Below, piece after piece: positions 26,533 to 36,787 of a DNA stretch of 64,000 nucleotides. Source of the stretch: Rhodanobacter sp. OK091 (GTDB lineage Bacteria > Pseudomonadota > Gammaproteobacteria > Xanthomonadales > Rhodanobacteraceae); contig NZ_FRCH01000001.1 of the NCBI RefSeq assembly GCF_900142825.1, forward strand, positions 620,001 to 684,000, read 5' to 3'. The position numbers and the translations under genes are program-made. How positions within the stretch are numbered: the first letter of the stretch is position 1; each line of letters begins with the position of its first letter. The notes below the pieces were generated by a model. That model saw only the letters and a program-made list of their open reading frames with translations. It had not been told where the DNA came from and made no database searches.

Positions 26533-27621
26533 TCAGACGTTGAACAAGAAGTGCAGCACGTCACCGTCCTTGACGATGTAGTCCTTGCCTTCCTTGCGCA
26601 GTCGGCCAGCCGCACCGGCACCGGCTTCGCCCTTGTACTGGATGAAATCGTCATAGCTGATCGTCTCCGCGCGGATGAAGCCGCGTTCGAAGTCGGTGTG
26701 GATCACCCCCGCCGCCTGCGGTGCGGTGGCGCCGCGCTTCACCTGCCACGCGCGCACTTCTTTCACGCCGGCGGTGAAGTAGGTCTGCAGGTCGAGCAGT
26801 TTGTAACCGGCGCGTATCACCCGGTTCAGACCCGGCTCGTCCAGGCCCATGTCCTTCAGAAACTCGTCGCGATCGGCGTCTTCCAACTGCGCCATCTCCT
26901 CCTCGATCGCCGCACACACCGGCACCACCTCGGCGCCTTCGGTGACGGCACGTGCACGCACGGCATCGAGCAGCGGATTGTTCTCGAAACCGTCGTCGGC
27001 GACGTTGGCGATGTACATCAGCGGCTTCAAGGTGAGCAGGAACAGGTCGCGCACCAGCGCCTTCTCTTCCTCGTCCAAGCCCAGGCTGCGCGCGGACTTG
27101 CCTTCATTGAGGCCGGCCGACAGCTTCTGCAGCACCGGCTTCTTCGCCAGAGCTTCCTTGTCGTTCGCCTTGGCCGCGCGCTCGGCACGGTTCAACGCCT
27201 TGTCGACCGATTCCAGGTCGGCCAGCGCCAGCTCGGTGTCGATGGTCTCGATGTCGGAAATCGGATCGACCTTGCCGGCGACATGGATCACGTCACCCTC
27301 GAAACAGCGCACCACGTGGGCAATCGCATCCACTTCGCGGATATGCGCGAGGAACTTGTTGCCGAGACCTTCGCCCTTCGACGCACCCGCAACCAGGCCA
27401 GCGATATCGACGAACTCCACCGCGGTCGGAATTACCTTCTGTGGATTGACGACGGCGGACAGCGCGTTGAGTCGTGGATCCGGCACCGGCACCACGCCCA
27501 CGTTCGGCTCGATCGTGCAGAACGGAAAGTTCGCCGCGGCGATACCGGCTTTGGTCAGCGCGTTGAACAGGGTGGACTTGCCGACGTTAGGCAGACCGAC
27601 GATGCCGCATTTGATACCCAT
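26533..27621 (-). CDS. ychF: redox-regulated ATPase YchF (OLA1/Obg-like)
   Basis: YchF is a ribosome-associated P-loop ATPase of the Obg family. The 362 residues show [30 protein letters not shown] and a C-terminal TGS domain ending [13 protein letters not shown]. Its nucleotide-specificity motif would be atypical for a GTPase, as in the family. It is the last gene of the pth operon, 81 bp after pth, and converges on the STAS gene. Confidence 0.97.
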   Translation of the reverse strand: MGIKCGIVGLPNVGKSTLFNALTKAGIAAANFPFCTIEPNVGVVPVPDPRLNALSAVVNPQKVIPTAVEFVDIAGLVAGASKGEGLGNKFLAHIREVDAIAHVVRCFEGDVIHVAGKVDPISDIETIDTELALADLESVDKALNRAERAAKANDKEALAKKPVLQKLSAGLNEGKSARSLGLDEEEKALVRDLFLLTLKPLMYIANVADDGFENNPLLDAVRARAVTEGAEVVPVCAAIEEEMAQLEDADRDEFLKDMGLDEPGLNRVIRAGYKLLDLQTYFTAGVKEVRAWQVKRGATAPQAAGVIHTDFERGFIRAETISYDDFIQYKGEAGAGAAGRLRKEGKDYIVKDGDVLHFLFNV

Positions 27622-27702
27622 GATGATTCCGGTGGGGAAACGCGCCTGGCAACCGTTCGAACGACCGGCCTGCCACGCGCGTCTGCCGCATGAATTGTGG
27701 TG

Positions 27703-28296
27703 TTACTTGGTTTTGCCGTCTTCTGTCGTATGCAACTGTTGCATCGCCTTGTCGAACTGGCCGTCGACTGCCAGCGGCAGCACGTCCAGCGCGCGGGCGA
27801 TGCCTCCGAGGATCGCCTCCTCGTCCTGCGCCGATGGCCGGCCCAGCACCCACGGCGTGACCTGATCGCGATGGCCGGGATGACCGATGCCCACGCGCAG
27901 GCGATGAAACTTGCCATGACCCAGATGCGCCATGAGGTCGCGCAGACCATTCTGGCCGCCGTGGCCGCCGTCGAATTTCATCCGCACGATACCGGCAGGC
28001 AGGTCCAGATCATCGTGCGCAATCAGGCACTGTTCCGGCTCGATCTTGTAATAGCGCAACGCCGAAACCACAGCGATGCCGCTCTTGTTCATGAAGGTGG
28101 CGGGCTTGAGCAGCCATACCTGCTGTCCACCGATGCGCACTCGGCAGGTTTCGCCGTGCAGCTTGCCTTCGAAACCGAAACGCTCGCCCTGCCCGGCAGC
28201 CAGAGCATCAACAAACCAGAACCCGGCGTTGTGCCGGGTTCGGAGATATTCGGCACCGGGATTGCCCAGTCCGACGATGAGTTGCAGTCCAGCCAT
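27703..28296 (-). CDS. pth: peptidyl-tRNA hydrolase
   Basis: Pth recycles peptidyl-tRNA that falls off ribosomes. The ATG at 28296 gives 197 residues beginning MAGLQLIVGLGNPGAEYLRTRHNAG, with the catalytic His in TRHNAG and KPATFMNKSG further on. An in-frame TTG six codons upstream is possible but less like the family. It lies between rplY and ychF in the conserved gammaproteobacterial order. Confidence 0.97.
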   Translation of the reverse strand: MAGLQLIVGLGNPGAEYLRTRHNAGFWFVDALAAGQGERFGFEGKLHGETCRVRIGGQQVWLLKPATFMNKSGIAVVSALRYYKIEPEQCLIAHDDLDLPAGIVRMKFDGGHGGQNGLRDLMAHLGHGKFHRLRVGIGHPGHRDQVTPWVLGRPSAQDEEAILGGIARALDVLPLAVDGQFDKAMQQLHTTEDGKTK

Positions 28297-28315
28297 GGGC
28301 AGCCAGCCATGCAAG

Positions 28316-28340
28316 TCCCGCGCTCGATGCGAGCGCGGGA
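28316..28340. repeat. hairpin between rplY and pth
   Basis: An 11-bp perfect inverted repeat with a three-base loop lies about 20 bp before the pth start and 10 bp after the rplY stop. It lacks a U tract on the minus strand. It may limit readthrough or affect pth translation. Confidence 0.45.
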
Positions 28341-28349
28341 CAGCATGAC

Positions 28350-29045
28350 TTACTTCTTGTCGGCAGGCTTGGCAGCGGCCTTGGCTGCCGGCTTGGCAGC
28401 TGCGGCCTTGGCGGCCTCGGCCTCGGCTTCGGCGGCCGCGTCTTCGGCCGCGTCTTCGGCACTTTCCTTGACCACGTTCACCGTGACCACCGGGATGTCA
28501 TGCGCCTCACCGAGCTGCAGCGCGGGCAACTCGACATTGGGCGGCAACTTCAGCTGCGACAGGTGAATGATGTCGCCCGCTTCGAGCTTGCCCAGATCCA
28601 GCTCGATGAACTCGGGCAAGTGCTTGGGCAGGCAGCTGATTTCCACTTCGGTCAGGTTGTGCGAGATCACCACACCGGAAGTCTTGCCGGCGGTCGACGA
28701 TTCCTGGTTGAGGAAGTGCAGCGGCACGTTCACGCGCACTTTCGCGTTCTCGTCGATGCGCAGGAAATCCATGTGCATCATCAGCTGCTTGAACGGATGC
28801 TTCTGCCAGTCGCGCACCAGCACCTTCTCTACCTTGCCGTCGACGTTGAGGTCGAGCACCGAGGAGAAGAACCACTCGTGCTTGGCGGCGAGCAGGATGG
28901 TGTTGTGCTCGATCTGGATGCTCTGCGGATCCTGTCCGGTGCCGTATACGACAGCAGGCACGAAGCCGGCATGACGCAGGCGGCGGCTCGCACCTTTCCC
29001 CTCGTCCTTGCGGCTCTGCGCCTTGATTTCATGAGTCTTGGCCAT
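28350..29045 (-). CDS. rplY: 50S ribosomal protein L25/general stress protein Ctc
   Basis: L25 binds 5S rRNA. The 231-residue long (Ctc) form begins MAKTHEIKAQSRKDEGKGASRRLRHAG, has the 5S-binding N-terminal domain, a C-terminal beta domain (DLGKLEAGDIIHLSQLKLP) and a low-complexity Ala/Lys/Pro tail. I took the ATG at 29045; the longer in-frame reading crosses the prs terminator. It lies between prs and pth. Confidence 0.96.
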   Translation of the reverse strand: MAKTHEIKAQSRKDEGKGASRRLRHAGFVPAVVYGTGQDPQSIQIEHNTILLAAKHEWFFSSVLDLNVDGKVEKVLVRDWQKHPFKQLMMHMDFLRIDENAKVRVNVPLHFLNQESSTAGKTSGVVISHNLTEVEISCLPKHLPEFIELDLGKLEAGDIIHLSQLKLPPNVELPALQLGEAHDIPVVTVNVVKESAEDAAEDAAAEAEAEAAKAAAAKPAAKAAAKPADKK

Positions 29046-29070
29046 TTCAGTATTACCTTGGGTTTTGAAG

Positions 29071-29088
29071 AACCGCCTCGCGGCGGTT
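29071..29088 (-). other. small hairpin in the rplY leader
   Basis: AACCGCC, a four-base GCGA loop on the minus strand, then GGCGGTT, about 25 bp before rplY. On the opposite strand it is followed by a T-rich stretch. It may belong to the rplY 5' UTR; no function is evident. Confidence 0.35.
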
Positions 29089-29159
29089 TTGTGACTTTTC
29101 CGCGACCAGAAAAGCCGGTTACTTCCACGCGGCATCCGTGCCGCGAAAAGCTGAACATC

Positions 29160-29180
29160 AAAACCGCCCATCCTGGGCGG
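29160..29180 (-). terminator. intrinsic terminator after prs
   Basis: On the minus strand CCGCCCA, a three-base loop, TGGGCGG and then TTTTGATG, starting about 11 bp after the prs stop codon. The stem is seven perfect GC-rich pairs with a short U tract, so it is probably a partial terminator between prs and rplY. Confidence 0.6.
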
Positions 29181-29191
29181 ACTTTCAACTA

Positions 29192-30151
29192 TCAATCCAC
29201 GTACAGCGAACTCACCGACTCGCCAAAGGCGATGCGGCGAATGGTTTCCGCCAGCAGCTCGGCGACCGAGAGCTGACGGATCTTGGCGCAGGCCTGCACT
29301 TCCGGGCGCAGCGGCAAGGTGTTGGTGACGACCAGCTGGTCGAGCTGGGAGCCTTCGATATTGCTGATCGCCGCGCCCGACAGCACCGGGTGCACGCAGT
29401 AGGCGACCACCTTGCGGGCGCCGCGCTCCTTGAGAGCTGCAGCTGCCGCACACAGTGTGCCGGCGGTGTCGACGATGTCGTCGACCATCACGCAGGTCTT
29501 GCCGTCCACGTCACCGATGATATTCATCACGGTGGACACGTTCGCCCGCGGCCGACGCTTGTCGATGATGGCCAGATCGGCGTCATCCAGCCGTTTGGCG
29601 ATGGCACGGGCACGCACCACGCCACCGACGTCCGGACTGACCACGATCAGGTCGTCCATGCTGTGGTTGCGCCAGATGTCTGCCAGCAGCACCGGCGAGG
29701 CATACACGTTGTCGACCGGGATGTCGAAGAATCCCTGGATCTGGTCGGCGTGCAGATCCACCGTCAGGACCCGATCGACACCGGCGGCGCCGATCATCCT
29801 GGCGGCCAGCTTGGCGGTGATCGGCACCCGCGCCGAACGGGGCCGGCGATCCTGCCGGGCGTAACCGAAATACGGGATCACCGCGGTGACGCTGGCCGCC
29901 GAGGCGCGCTTGAGCGCATCGGTGAGGGCCAGCAGCTCGAACAGGTTGACCGCGCTCGGCGCGCCGGTGGGCTGCAGCACGAACACTTCCTGCTTGCGGA
30001 CGTTTTCCTCGATCTCGATCTGCACTTCGCCGTCGCTGAACGTGCCGACCTGCGCCTTGCCCAGCGGCACGCCCAGACGATGGGCGACATCCTCGGCCAG
30101 GGCACGATGCGCGTTACCGGTAAACAACATCATCGGGGTGGACGTGTCCAC
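29192..30151 (-). CDS. prs: ribose-phosphate pyrophosphokinase
   Basis: Prs makes PRPP from ribose 5-phosphate and ATP for nucleotide, His and Trp synthesis. I chose the GTG at 30151 (319 residues) because GAGG lies eight bases upstream; ATGs at about codons 7-8 are alternatives. The PRPP loop is [17 protein letters not shown], and the ATP/flexible-loop region [20 protein letters not shown] is clear. It lies just after tRNA-Gln. Confidence 0.96.
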   Translation of the reverse strand: MDTSTPMMLFTGNAHRALAEDVAHRLGVPLGKAQVGTFSDGEVQIEIEENVRKQEVFVLQPTGAPSAVNLFELLALTDALKRASAASVTAVIPYFGYARQDRRPRSARVPITAKLAARMIGAAGVDRVLTVDLHADQIQGFFDIPVDNVYASPVLLADIWRNHSMDDLIVVSPDVGGVVRARAIAKRLDDADLAIIDKRRPRANVSTVMNIIGDVDGKTCVMVDDIVDTAGTLCAAAAALKERGARKVVAYCVHPVLSGAAISNIEGSQLDQLVVTNTLPLRPEVQACAKIRQLSVAELLAETIRRIAFGESVSSLYVD

Positions 30152-30183
30152 TGTGTTACCTCGAAACAAAAGCCATCATGAAA

Positions 30184-30260
30184 TGGCTGGGGCGGCAGGA
30201 TTCGAACCTGCGTATGCGGGAATCAAAATCCCGTGCCTTAACCAGCTTGGCGACGCCCCA
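30184..30260 (-). tRNA. trnQ: tRNA-Gln (TTG)
   Basis: The 77-nt minus-strand gene has acceptor arms TGGGGCG/CGCCCCA, T loop TTCGAAT, anticodon TTG in TTTTGAT, discriminator G and an encoded CCA. It lies between ispE and prs, a conserved place in Pseudomonas and Xanthomonas relatives. Confidence 0.97.
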
Positions 30261-30306
30261 GTAATATTTGTGTTCGTTTGTATCTGTCGCTGTTCTTGCC
30301 TGACCG

Positions 30307-31782
30307 TCAGCGGCCGTCCGTTGTCCGTGTCGCCCGCTCCGCGCCCTGATGGCGCGCCAATGCATCGCGCAGGGGTGAAACGTCGACACCCATGGCCACC
30401 TGCGCCGTGAATGCCGCCGGACATCGCGCGGCAATCGCCGTCGCCCGATCGAATGACTTCGCTTCCAGAAACACGCAGCCACCGCTGCCGGAAAGCCGCG
30501 CCTGACCGAAACCGCCCAGCCAGTCCAGTGCTGCAGCGACCCGCGGGTGCCGCGCACGGACCACCGGCGCAAAGGCGTTTTCCGTCGTTTCACCGGAAAC
30601 AAAGGATGAAATTGTCGCCCGCGGCGCATTTCGTGTCAATTCAGACGCTTGAAAAAGCGCGGCGGTCGGCACCGGCTCATGCGGGTCGAGTACTACATAG
30701 TGGCGCGATGGCAGGCTCAGCGGCGTGAGCTGCTCGCCGATGCCTTCGGCCCAGGCCGAGCGGCCGCGCACGAACACCGGCACATCGGCGCCAAGCTGGC
30801 GACCCAGTTCGGCCAGCACGTCCTCGGCCAGGTCCAGCCCCCATAGCCGGTTCAGCGCCACCAGCACTGTCGCCGCGTCGGAACTGCCGCCACCCAGCCC
30901 GCCACCCATCGGAATGCGCTTGCTCACCTCGATGTCCACGCCGATCGAGGCGTCGGCGTGCTCGATATCCACGCCGGTCGGGACGCCGGCGCGCTCGATA
31001 TCCGCGCCGGTCGCGATACCGGCATGCCGCTGCAGCAGTTGCGCCGCGCGCACCACCAGATCCGTGTGCGCGGGCACGCCGGGTATCTCCCCCAGCCGCC
31101 GAACCTCGCCATCGTCGCGCAAGCGCAGGCGTATCTCGTCGCCCCAGTCGAGCAGGCGGAACACAGTCTGCAGCTCGTGGTAGCCATCGGGCCGCCTGCC
31201 GATGATGCGCAGGAACAGGTTCAACTTGGCCGGCGCCGGCCACACTGTCCATTCGTCGTGATCCGGCGCCGACAGCGGCCGGCTCATGAATACGCGCAAG
31301 TGATCGGGAAACCCATTCTCGCGATCGCGCTCACGCGCATACGCAAACGCCGGATCGTCCTTATCGACCACCGCAAAACCGTGCTTCGCATAGAACGGCG
31401 CATTCCATGGCACATCGGCCAGCGTGCCCAGGTCGACCCGCCGGTAGCCGGCTGATCGTGCCCATGCACAGGCACGCTCCAGCAAGGCCGCGCCGATGCC
31501 GCGCCGACCGTAATCCGGCAACACGTCGATTTCGGCGATGCCGATGACGGCATCGCCCGCGTCCGTATCCAGCCACACAAAACCGACGGGTACTGCGGCC
31601 TCGTTCAATGCCACCCAGACCAGACCGCGACCGATCGCCTGCTGCAGCAGTTCCGGTGGGATCGACATGGCCGAGTAACTCGCCCACGCCGGATGACCAC
31701 GGAACAATTGCACGGCCTGGCGCTCGATCGCGCACAAGGCGTCGACCTGACCCGGATCTGCACGTTCGATCAGGAATGACAT
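30307..31782 (-). CDS. ispE: GNAT acetyltransferase fused to 4-diphosphocytidyl-2-C-methyl-D-erythritol kinase
   Basis: This 491-residue reading frame joins two complete domains without a stop. Residues about 1-168 are a GNAT acetyltransferase (acetyl-CoA loop YGRRGIGAALLERA, later NAPFYAKHGF). Residues about 175-491 are IspE, the MEP-pathway kinase, with PAPAKLNLFLRI, the ATP loop PMGGGLGGGSSDAAT and the C-terminal LSGSGGCVF. Met166 (FMSRPL) could be an internal IspE start but has no visible ribosome-binding site. Between the first two kinase motifs an 11-residue unit occurs three times (residues 253-285). It lies between lolB and tRNA-Gln. The IspE function is secure; the acetyl acceptor is unknown. 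Confidence 0.88.
   Translation of the reverse strand: MSFLIERADPGQVDALCAIERQAVQLFRGHPAWASYSAMSIPPELLQQAIGRGLVWVALNEAAVPVGFVWLDTDAGDAVIGIAEIDVLPDYGRRGIGAALLERACAWARSAGYRRVDLGTLADVPWNAPFYAKHGFAVVDKDDPAFAYARERDRENGFPDHLRVFMSRPLSAPDHDEWTVWPAPAKLNLFLRIIGRRPDGYHELQTVFRLLDWGDEIRLRLRDDGEVRRLGEIPGVPAHTDLVVRAAQLLQRHAGIATGADIERAGVPTGVDIEHADASIGVDIEVSKRIPMGGGLGGGSSDAATVLVALNRLWGLDLAEDVLAELGRQLGADVPVFVRGRSAWAEGIGEQLTPLSLPSRHYVVLDPHEPVPTAALFQASELTRNAPRATISSFVSGETTENAFAPVVRARHPRVAAALDWLGGFGQARLSGSGGCVFLEAKSFDRATAIAARCPAAFTAQVAMGVDVSPLRDALARHQGAERATRTTDGR
30928..31026 (-). repeat. 33-bp tandem repeat, three copies, inside ispE
   Basis: Units 30928-30960, 30961-30993 and 30994-31026 are aligned end to end and in frame. 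They encode HADASIGVDIE, RAGVPTGVDIE and HAGIATGADIE (unit order reversed in the protein). The copies have diverged at several bases. E. coli IspE has a single short linker here, so this is an expansion of about 22 residues. Confidence 0.9.
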
Positions 31783-31861
31783 CGTGGTTCCGCAATCCGC
31801 ACAACGGCCGTGTCGCCGCCAGAGGGCGCAAAGCCTAACCCAACCGGGATGACATCGGTGC

Positions 31862-32464
31862 TTACTGGAACTGCCACGACTCGATCGACAGTTTCACCTT
31901 GTACGGCAATTTCTCGGCGTACACCTTTTTCGGCAGCGGCGGCTGGCGCGTGGCGTCCCATTCCCGATAGTCGACCGCCCAGCCATCCTGCTGCAACAGC
32001 GCCGGCAACCGGTCCGTACCGAAGCTCAGTTCGGCCGGACCACTGTCGGCACGCAGACCCAGCACCCAGGCGCGCAGGTTGCGCAGCGGCACTTCCCAGC
32101 CCAGCGCCTTGCGCATCAGCGCCTCGGCATCCGGGCCGCGCAACGGGCCCGATCCGAGACCCTCCAGCAGGGCTTCATCCGGGCCACCGCTGAGGCGAAA
32201 ACTCTTGCCCGTGATCGGTGCGCGCAGCACGAATTCGTACTGGTCGCCGTTCTGCGTCCAGCTGAAACTGCCGCTGCCGCCGTCCTTTCCGTCGGAAACG
32301 CCGAGGCGTCCCTGCAGCACCCAGTGATCGGCATGCGCCAGCGCCTGCTCGCGTTGAACCTGGGCATTGAGCAGCCCGGTATCGCCCTTCATGCGCACCG
32401 CGGGCACGCAGGCGGCGAGCAGCAGCGGCAGCGCGACCGCGAGAAAACGGAGATTTCGCGTCAT
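31862..32464 (-). CDS. lolB: outer membrane lipoprotein insertion factor LolB
   Basis: LolB receives lipoproteins from LolA and inserts them in the outer membrane. From the ATG at 32464 it has 200 residues, a lipoprotein signal MTRNLRFLAVALPLLLAAC with lipobox LAAC, and a LolB beta-fold including HWVLQGRLGVSDGKDGGSGSFSW. The start overlaps the TPR gene stop (ATGA). It precedes ispE, as in Pseudomonas. Confidence 0.93.
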   Translation of the reverse strand: MTRNLRFLAVALPLLLAACVPAVRMKGDTGLLNAQVQREQALAHADHWVLQGRLGVSDGKDGGSGSFSWTQNGDQYEFVLRAPITGKSFRLSGGPDEALLEGLGSGPLRGPDAEALMRKALGWEVPLRNLRAWVLGLRADSGPAELSFGTDRLPALLQQDGWAVDYREWDATRQPPLPKKVYAEKLPYKVKLSIESWQFQ

Positions 32465-34218
32465 GGTTGCAACCGCTTCAGGGCTTCCTGCAGGCTGCTG
32501 CTGTGCGGATCGAGTTTGCGCACTTCGTCGAAGATCCGCTGCGCGTCCTGCGTATGGCCCAGCTTCCAAAGCACCTCGCCCAGGTGCACGCCGACGTCGG
32601 CATCCTTGCGCGCCAACCACGCGCCGCGCAGGGCCTGCGCGGCCTGATCCAGGTTGCCCATGCGGTATTGCAGCCAGCCCCACGAATCGGCAATGGCTGG
32701 ATCATCCGGTTTGGCTGCGCGGGCGGCACTGAGTAAGCGCTCGGCCTCGGGCAGGTCGCGGTTCGCATCGGCCAAGGTGTAGCCGAGCGCATTGCTGGCG
32801 TCGACATCGCCTGGCTTGATCTTCAGCAGATGCTGGAAATCCTGCACCGCCTGATCGATCTGGCCTGCCTGGGCATAGGTCAGGCCGCGGTCGTACAGCA
32901 GCGCCGGATCGTCAGGTGCCACCTGCAACGCGTGACTGAAGGCGGCCTCGGCCTTCGCATACTTCTGTTCGCGCAGGTACAACTCGGCATCGGCCTGCCA
33001 GACCTGCCGCAGTTGCGCCGGCTGATTGAGATAGCTCAGCTGCATCTGCTCCAGCATTTGATGCGCGTCGGCCTGCCGGCCTTGCGAATGCAGCAGCAGC
33101 GCACTGCGCAGGTCGGCGTCGAACGCGTGCGCATCGTCATCGCCCACCTGCTCGTACCAGGCCAGTGCCTCGGCCTCGCGATGCTGCATCTCGGCTAGTT
33201 GCCCCAACAGGTAGGCGTTGCTTGAACGTACGGCGGGTGTCGCCTTCTGCAGCTCCTGGTACAACGCCGCCAGCGCTTCTTCATTCTTTTCGTGCGCAGC
33301 CAGACCTGCACGCATCGAGTAGATGTCGGCGTTCTGTGGCCCCTGTTCGAGCAACCTGGCCGCGCCGGCATAGTCACCGGCCTGGCTGAGCAGGCCGGCA
33401 TAGGCCAACCGCAGCTGGGTATTCTTCGGCGCCTTCGCCAGCGCCTTCTGCAGCAACACGCGGGCACCCGCGCGATCACCGTCCTTGAACTTCATCTGCG
33501 CCGCCCAGGCGTAGGTTTCGGCACTCTTGAAACGCTGCACCGCCGCGTCGGCGATCTGCACGGCGTAGGCGTGCCGCCCGAACTTGTCGCCCAGTTCGCT
33601 CATCGCCAGCCACGCCTGTGCCTCGCCGGGCAGGCGCTGTGGCGTCGCCAGGGCTTCCAGCAGACGCGCCGCCTGGGCCTGATCGCGGGCACCCACCAGC
33701 ACCCGGCCGAACTGACGCCAGGCATCTTTGTCGCCGCTGCCGGTCAGCAGCTCCAACTGACGGCGCGCCTCATCGGCATCGCCACGATTCAGCGCAAGCT
33801 CGGCGCGCGCCTGGGCCATCTCGGCCGGCTTCGCGCCCAGCGCCTGCCAGCGGTCCAGTGCGCGCTGGGCAGCTGCATTGTCATTCACGGCAATTGCCAG
33901 GCCGGCAGCCCGTTCGGCCACCCCGGGATCGTTGCTCAGCGCCATCGCCTTCTCGTAATGGTCCGATGCCGCCTTCAGGTCGGTGCGGCTCAGCGCCATC
34001 TCGCCGGCCAGCAATTGCGCCATCACGTCATGATCAGCGTCCGGCGTGGCCACCACCAGATGGGCCAGCGGCTGCGCTGTGCCGGCCGTTTTCTGCGCAG
34101 ACCGCAGCGGCGTACCGGCGCAACCAGCCAGGCCCAGCGCCAGCAGCGCAAGTGCCGTAAAATGCCGCAGTTGCTTGAACTTGCTTGCCCCGCTCCGCAC
34201 ACTACTCTCCATCCACAT
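32461..34218 (-). CDS. tetratricopeptide repeat lipoprotein
   Basis: The predicted 585-residue protein has a short basic start, a hydrophobic segment and lipobox LAGC (ALLALGLAGCAG), so it should be a periplasm-facing lipoprotein. The rest is Ala-rich helical TPR repeats, for example around PDDPALLYDRGLTYAQAGQIDQAVQDFQ. An ATG two codons later is an equal alternative start. It corresponds to the uncharacterised TPR protein before lolB in Pseudomonas (PA4667 position). The 4-bp overlap with lolB hints at a role in lipoprotein handling, which is inference. Confidence 0.88.
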   Translation of the reverse strand: MWMESSVRSGASKFKQLRHFTALALLALGLAGCAGTPLRSAQKTAGTAQPLAHLVVATPDADHDVMAQLLAGEMALSRTDLKAASDHYEKAMALSNDPGVAERAAGLAIAVNDNAAAQRALDRWQALGAKPAEMAQARAELALNRGDADEARRQLELLTGSGDKDAWRQFGRVLVGARDQAQAARLLEALATPQRLPGEAQAWLAMSELGDKFGRHAYAVQIADAAVQRFKSAETYAWAAQMKFKDGDRAGARVLLQKALAKAPKNTQLRLAYAGLLSQAGDYAGAARLLEQGPQNADIYSMRAGLAAHEKNEEALAALYQELQKATPAVRSSNAYLLGQLAEMQHREAEALAWYEQVGDDDAHAFDADLRSALLLHSQGRQADAHQMLEQMQLSYLNQPAQLRQVWQADAELYLREQKYAKAEAAFSHALQVAPDDPALLYDRGLTYAQAGQIDQAVQDFQHLLKIKPGDVDASNALGYTLADANRDLPEAERLLSAARAAKPDDPAIADSWGWLQYRMGNLDQAAQALRGAWLARKDADVGVHLGEVLWKLGHTQDAQRIFDEVRKLDPHSSSLQEALKRLQP

Positions 34219-34311
34219 GCCTGTTCCGATCGCACTGCTCGTCGCAGGGCGACATTGCACCAAGCTTAGCCTACGCCGCCGGATTCCTGCCGCCGAGATG
34301 CTCTCCTCACC

Positions 34312-35583
34312 ATGCCGCTGATCGCCCTCGGGCTCAATCACCTCACCGCGCCGGTCAGCCTGCGCGAGCAGGTGGCGTTCGATACGGACGCCGCGGGTGA
34401 GGCTTTGCTCGAGCTGACCCGCGAACCGGGCGTGGAAGAGGCGATGATTCTGTCCACTTGCAACCGCACCGAGCTGTATGTCGGCGTGGCGGCCGGTGCC
34501 GAGGACATTCCACTGGCATGGCTGAGTCGTCATCATCGTCTGACTCCCGGCAAGCTGGATGAGTTCCTGTATCGGCACGATGAAGACGACGCCGTGCGCC
34601 ACATGTTCCGCGTCGCCACAGGGCTCGACTCGATGGTGCTGGGCGAACCGCAGATCCTCGGCCAGGTGAAGGATGCCTACCAGCAGGCGCGCGGTGCGCA
34701 GACACTGAAAGCACCGCTGGACCGGCTGATGCAGCAAACCTTCGCCGTAGCCAAGCGTGTGCGCACCGACACCCGTATCGGCGCGCACACGGTCTCGGTC
34801 GCGTTCACGGCGGTGCGGCTGGCCGAGCAGGTATTCGCCGATCTCCAACAGGCCTGCGTATTGCTGATCGGTGCCGGCGATACGATCGAGCTGGCCACGC
34901 GGCATCTCGCCGAGAAGCAGGCGCGCCGGATCATCGTCGCCAACCGCACGCTGGAAGCCGCGCAGGAACTGGCCGGCCGCTACGGCGGTTACGCGATCGC
35001 GCTGGCCGACCTGCCGCAGCATCTGGCCGAGGTCGACATCGTGATTTCCTCCACCGCCGCACGGCAACCGATCGTGACCCGCGCGATGGTCGAGCAGGCG
35101 ATGGCGACACGCCGGCGCAAACCCATGTTCATGGTCGACATCGCGGTACCGCGCGACATCGAGGCCAGTGTGGGCGAGCTGCCTGACGTCTATCTGTACG
35201 GCATCGACGATCTGCGTCAGGTGATCGATGAGAACCTTCGCTCGCGCGCCGCCGCCGCGCACGATGCCGAAGCGATCATCGATCTGCAGGTAGGCCGCTA
35301 CATGGCCTGGCGCCGCGCGCTGACCTTGAAGAATCCCGCAGTGGATATGCGCCAGCACGCGGAAATCTACCGTGATGAAGTGCTGGGCAAGGCCCGCGCG
35401 ATGCTGGCCAACGGCAAACCGGCCGACGAGGTGCTGGCGTTTCTTGCCAACACGCTGACCAACAAGCTGCTGCACCACCCCAGCGCGCGTCTGCGCGAGG
35501 CGGCGCTGAGCGGCGATCTGGATCTGTTGCATGCGGCGGGCCGTTTGTACGGACTGGACCAAGAAGTGAGTGAAGAGGAGTGA
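34312..35583 (+). CDS. hemA: glutamyl-tRNA reductase
   Basis: HemA reduces glutamyl-tRNA to glutamate-1-semialdehyde, the first step of C5 tetrapyrrole synthesis. The 423 residues contain the catalytic Cys in [11 protein letters not shown] (about residue 50), [17 protein letters not shown] and a Rossmann motif ([12 protein letters not shown]). The last codons and stop are part of a long inverted repeat running towards prfA. It diverges from the TPR/lolB operon. Confidence 0.97.
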   Translation: MPLIALGLNHLTAPVSLREQVAFDTDAAGEALLELTREPGVEEAMILSTCNRTELYVGVAAGAEDIPLAWLSRHHRLTPGKLDEFLYRHDEDDAVRHMFRVATGLDSMVLGEPQILGQVKDAYQQARGAQTLKAPLDRLMQQTFAVAKRVRTDTRIGAHTVSVAFTAVRLAEQVFADLQQACVLLIGAGDTIELATRHLAEKQARRIIVANRTLEAAQELAGRYGGYAIALADLPQHLAEVDIVISSTAARQPIVTRAMVEQAMATRRRKPMFMVDIAVPRDIEASVGELPDVYLYGIDDLRQVIDENLRSRAAAAHDAEAIIDLQVGRYMAWRRALTLKNPAVDMRQHAEIYRDEVLGKARAMLANGKPADEVLAFLANTLTNKLLHHPSARLREAALSGDLDLLHAAGRLYGLDQEVSEEE

Positions 35584-35640
35584 GGAGTTAGAGAAAGCAC
35601 CACCCCGCCTTTACTCTTTTCTCACTCCTCTCCACTCACT
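35565..35640. repeat. 20-bp inverted repeat spanning the hemA stop codon
   Basis: Arms 35565-35584 and 35621-35640 match at 19 of 20 positions, separated by 36 bp. They are purine-rich (AGTGAG, AGAGGAGTGAG units) on one side and pyrimidine-rich on the other. The left arm encodes the last hemA residues (VSEEE) and the stop; the right arm ends 8 bp before prfA. Confidence 0.65.
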
Positions 35641-35648
35641 CCTCAACC

Positions 35649-36728
<1,080 letters not shown>

Positions 36729-36787
36729 CAACGCCGTCACGGCGTACCGGGTTAACCTGCGGCGAAGCCACATCCAGCGAGATAGCC

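Noticed and set aside
30928-31026. Three regular 33-bp units considered as a CRISPR array
   Set aside because: The units are contiguous with no spacers, in frame inside ispE, and no cas gene is near.
32461-35562. A frame of over 1000 codons extending the TPR lipoprotein gene across hemA
   Set aside because: The part beyond 34218 is antisense to hemA. The lipoprotein signal at 34218 marks the real start.
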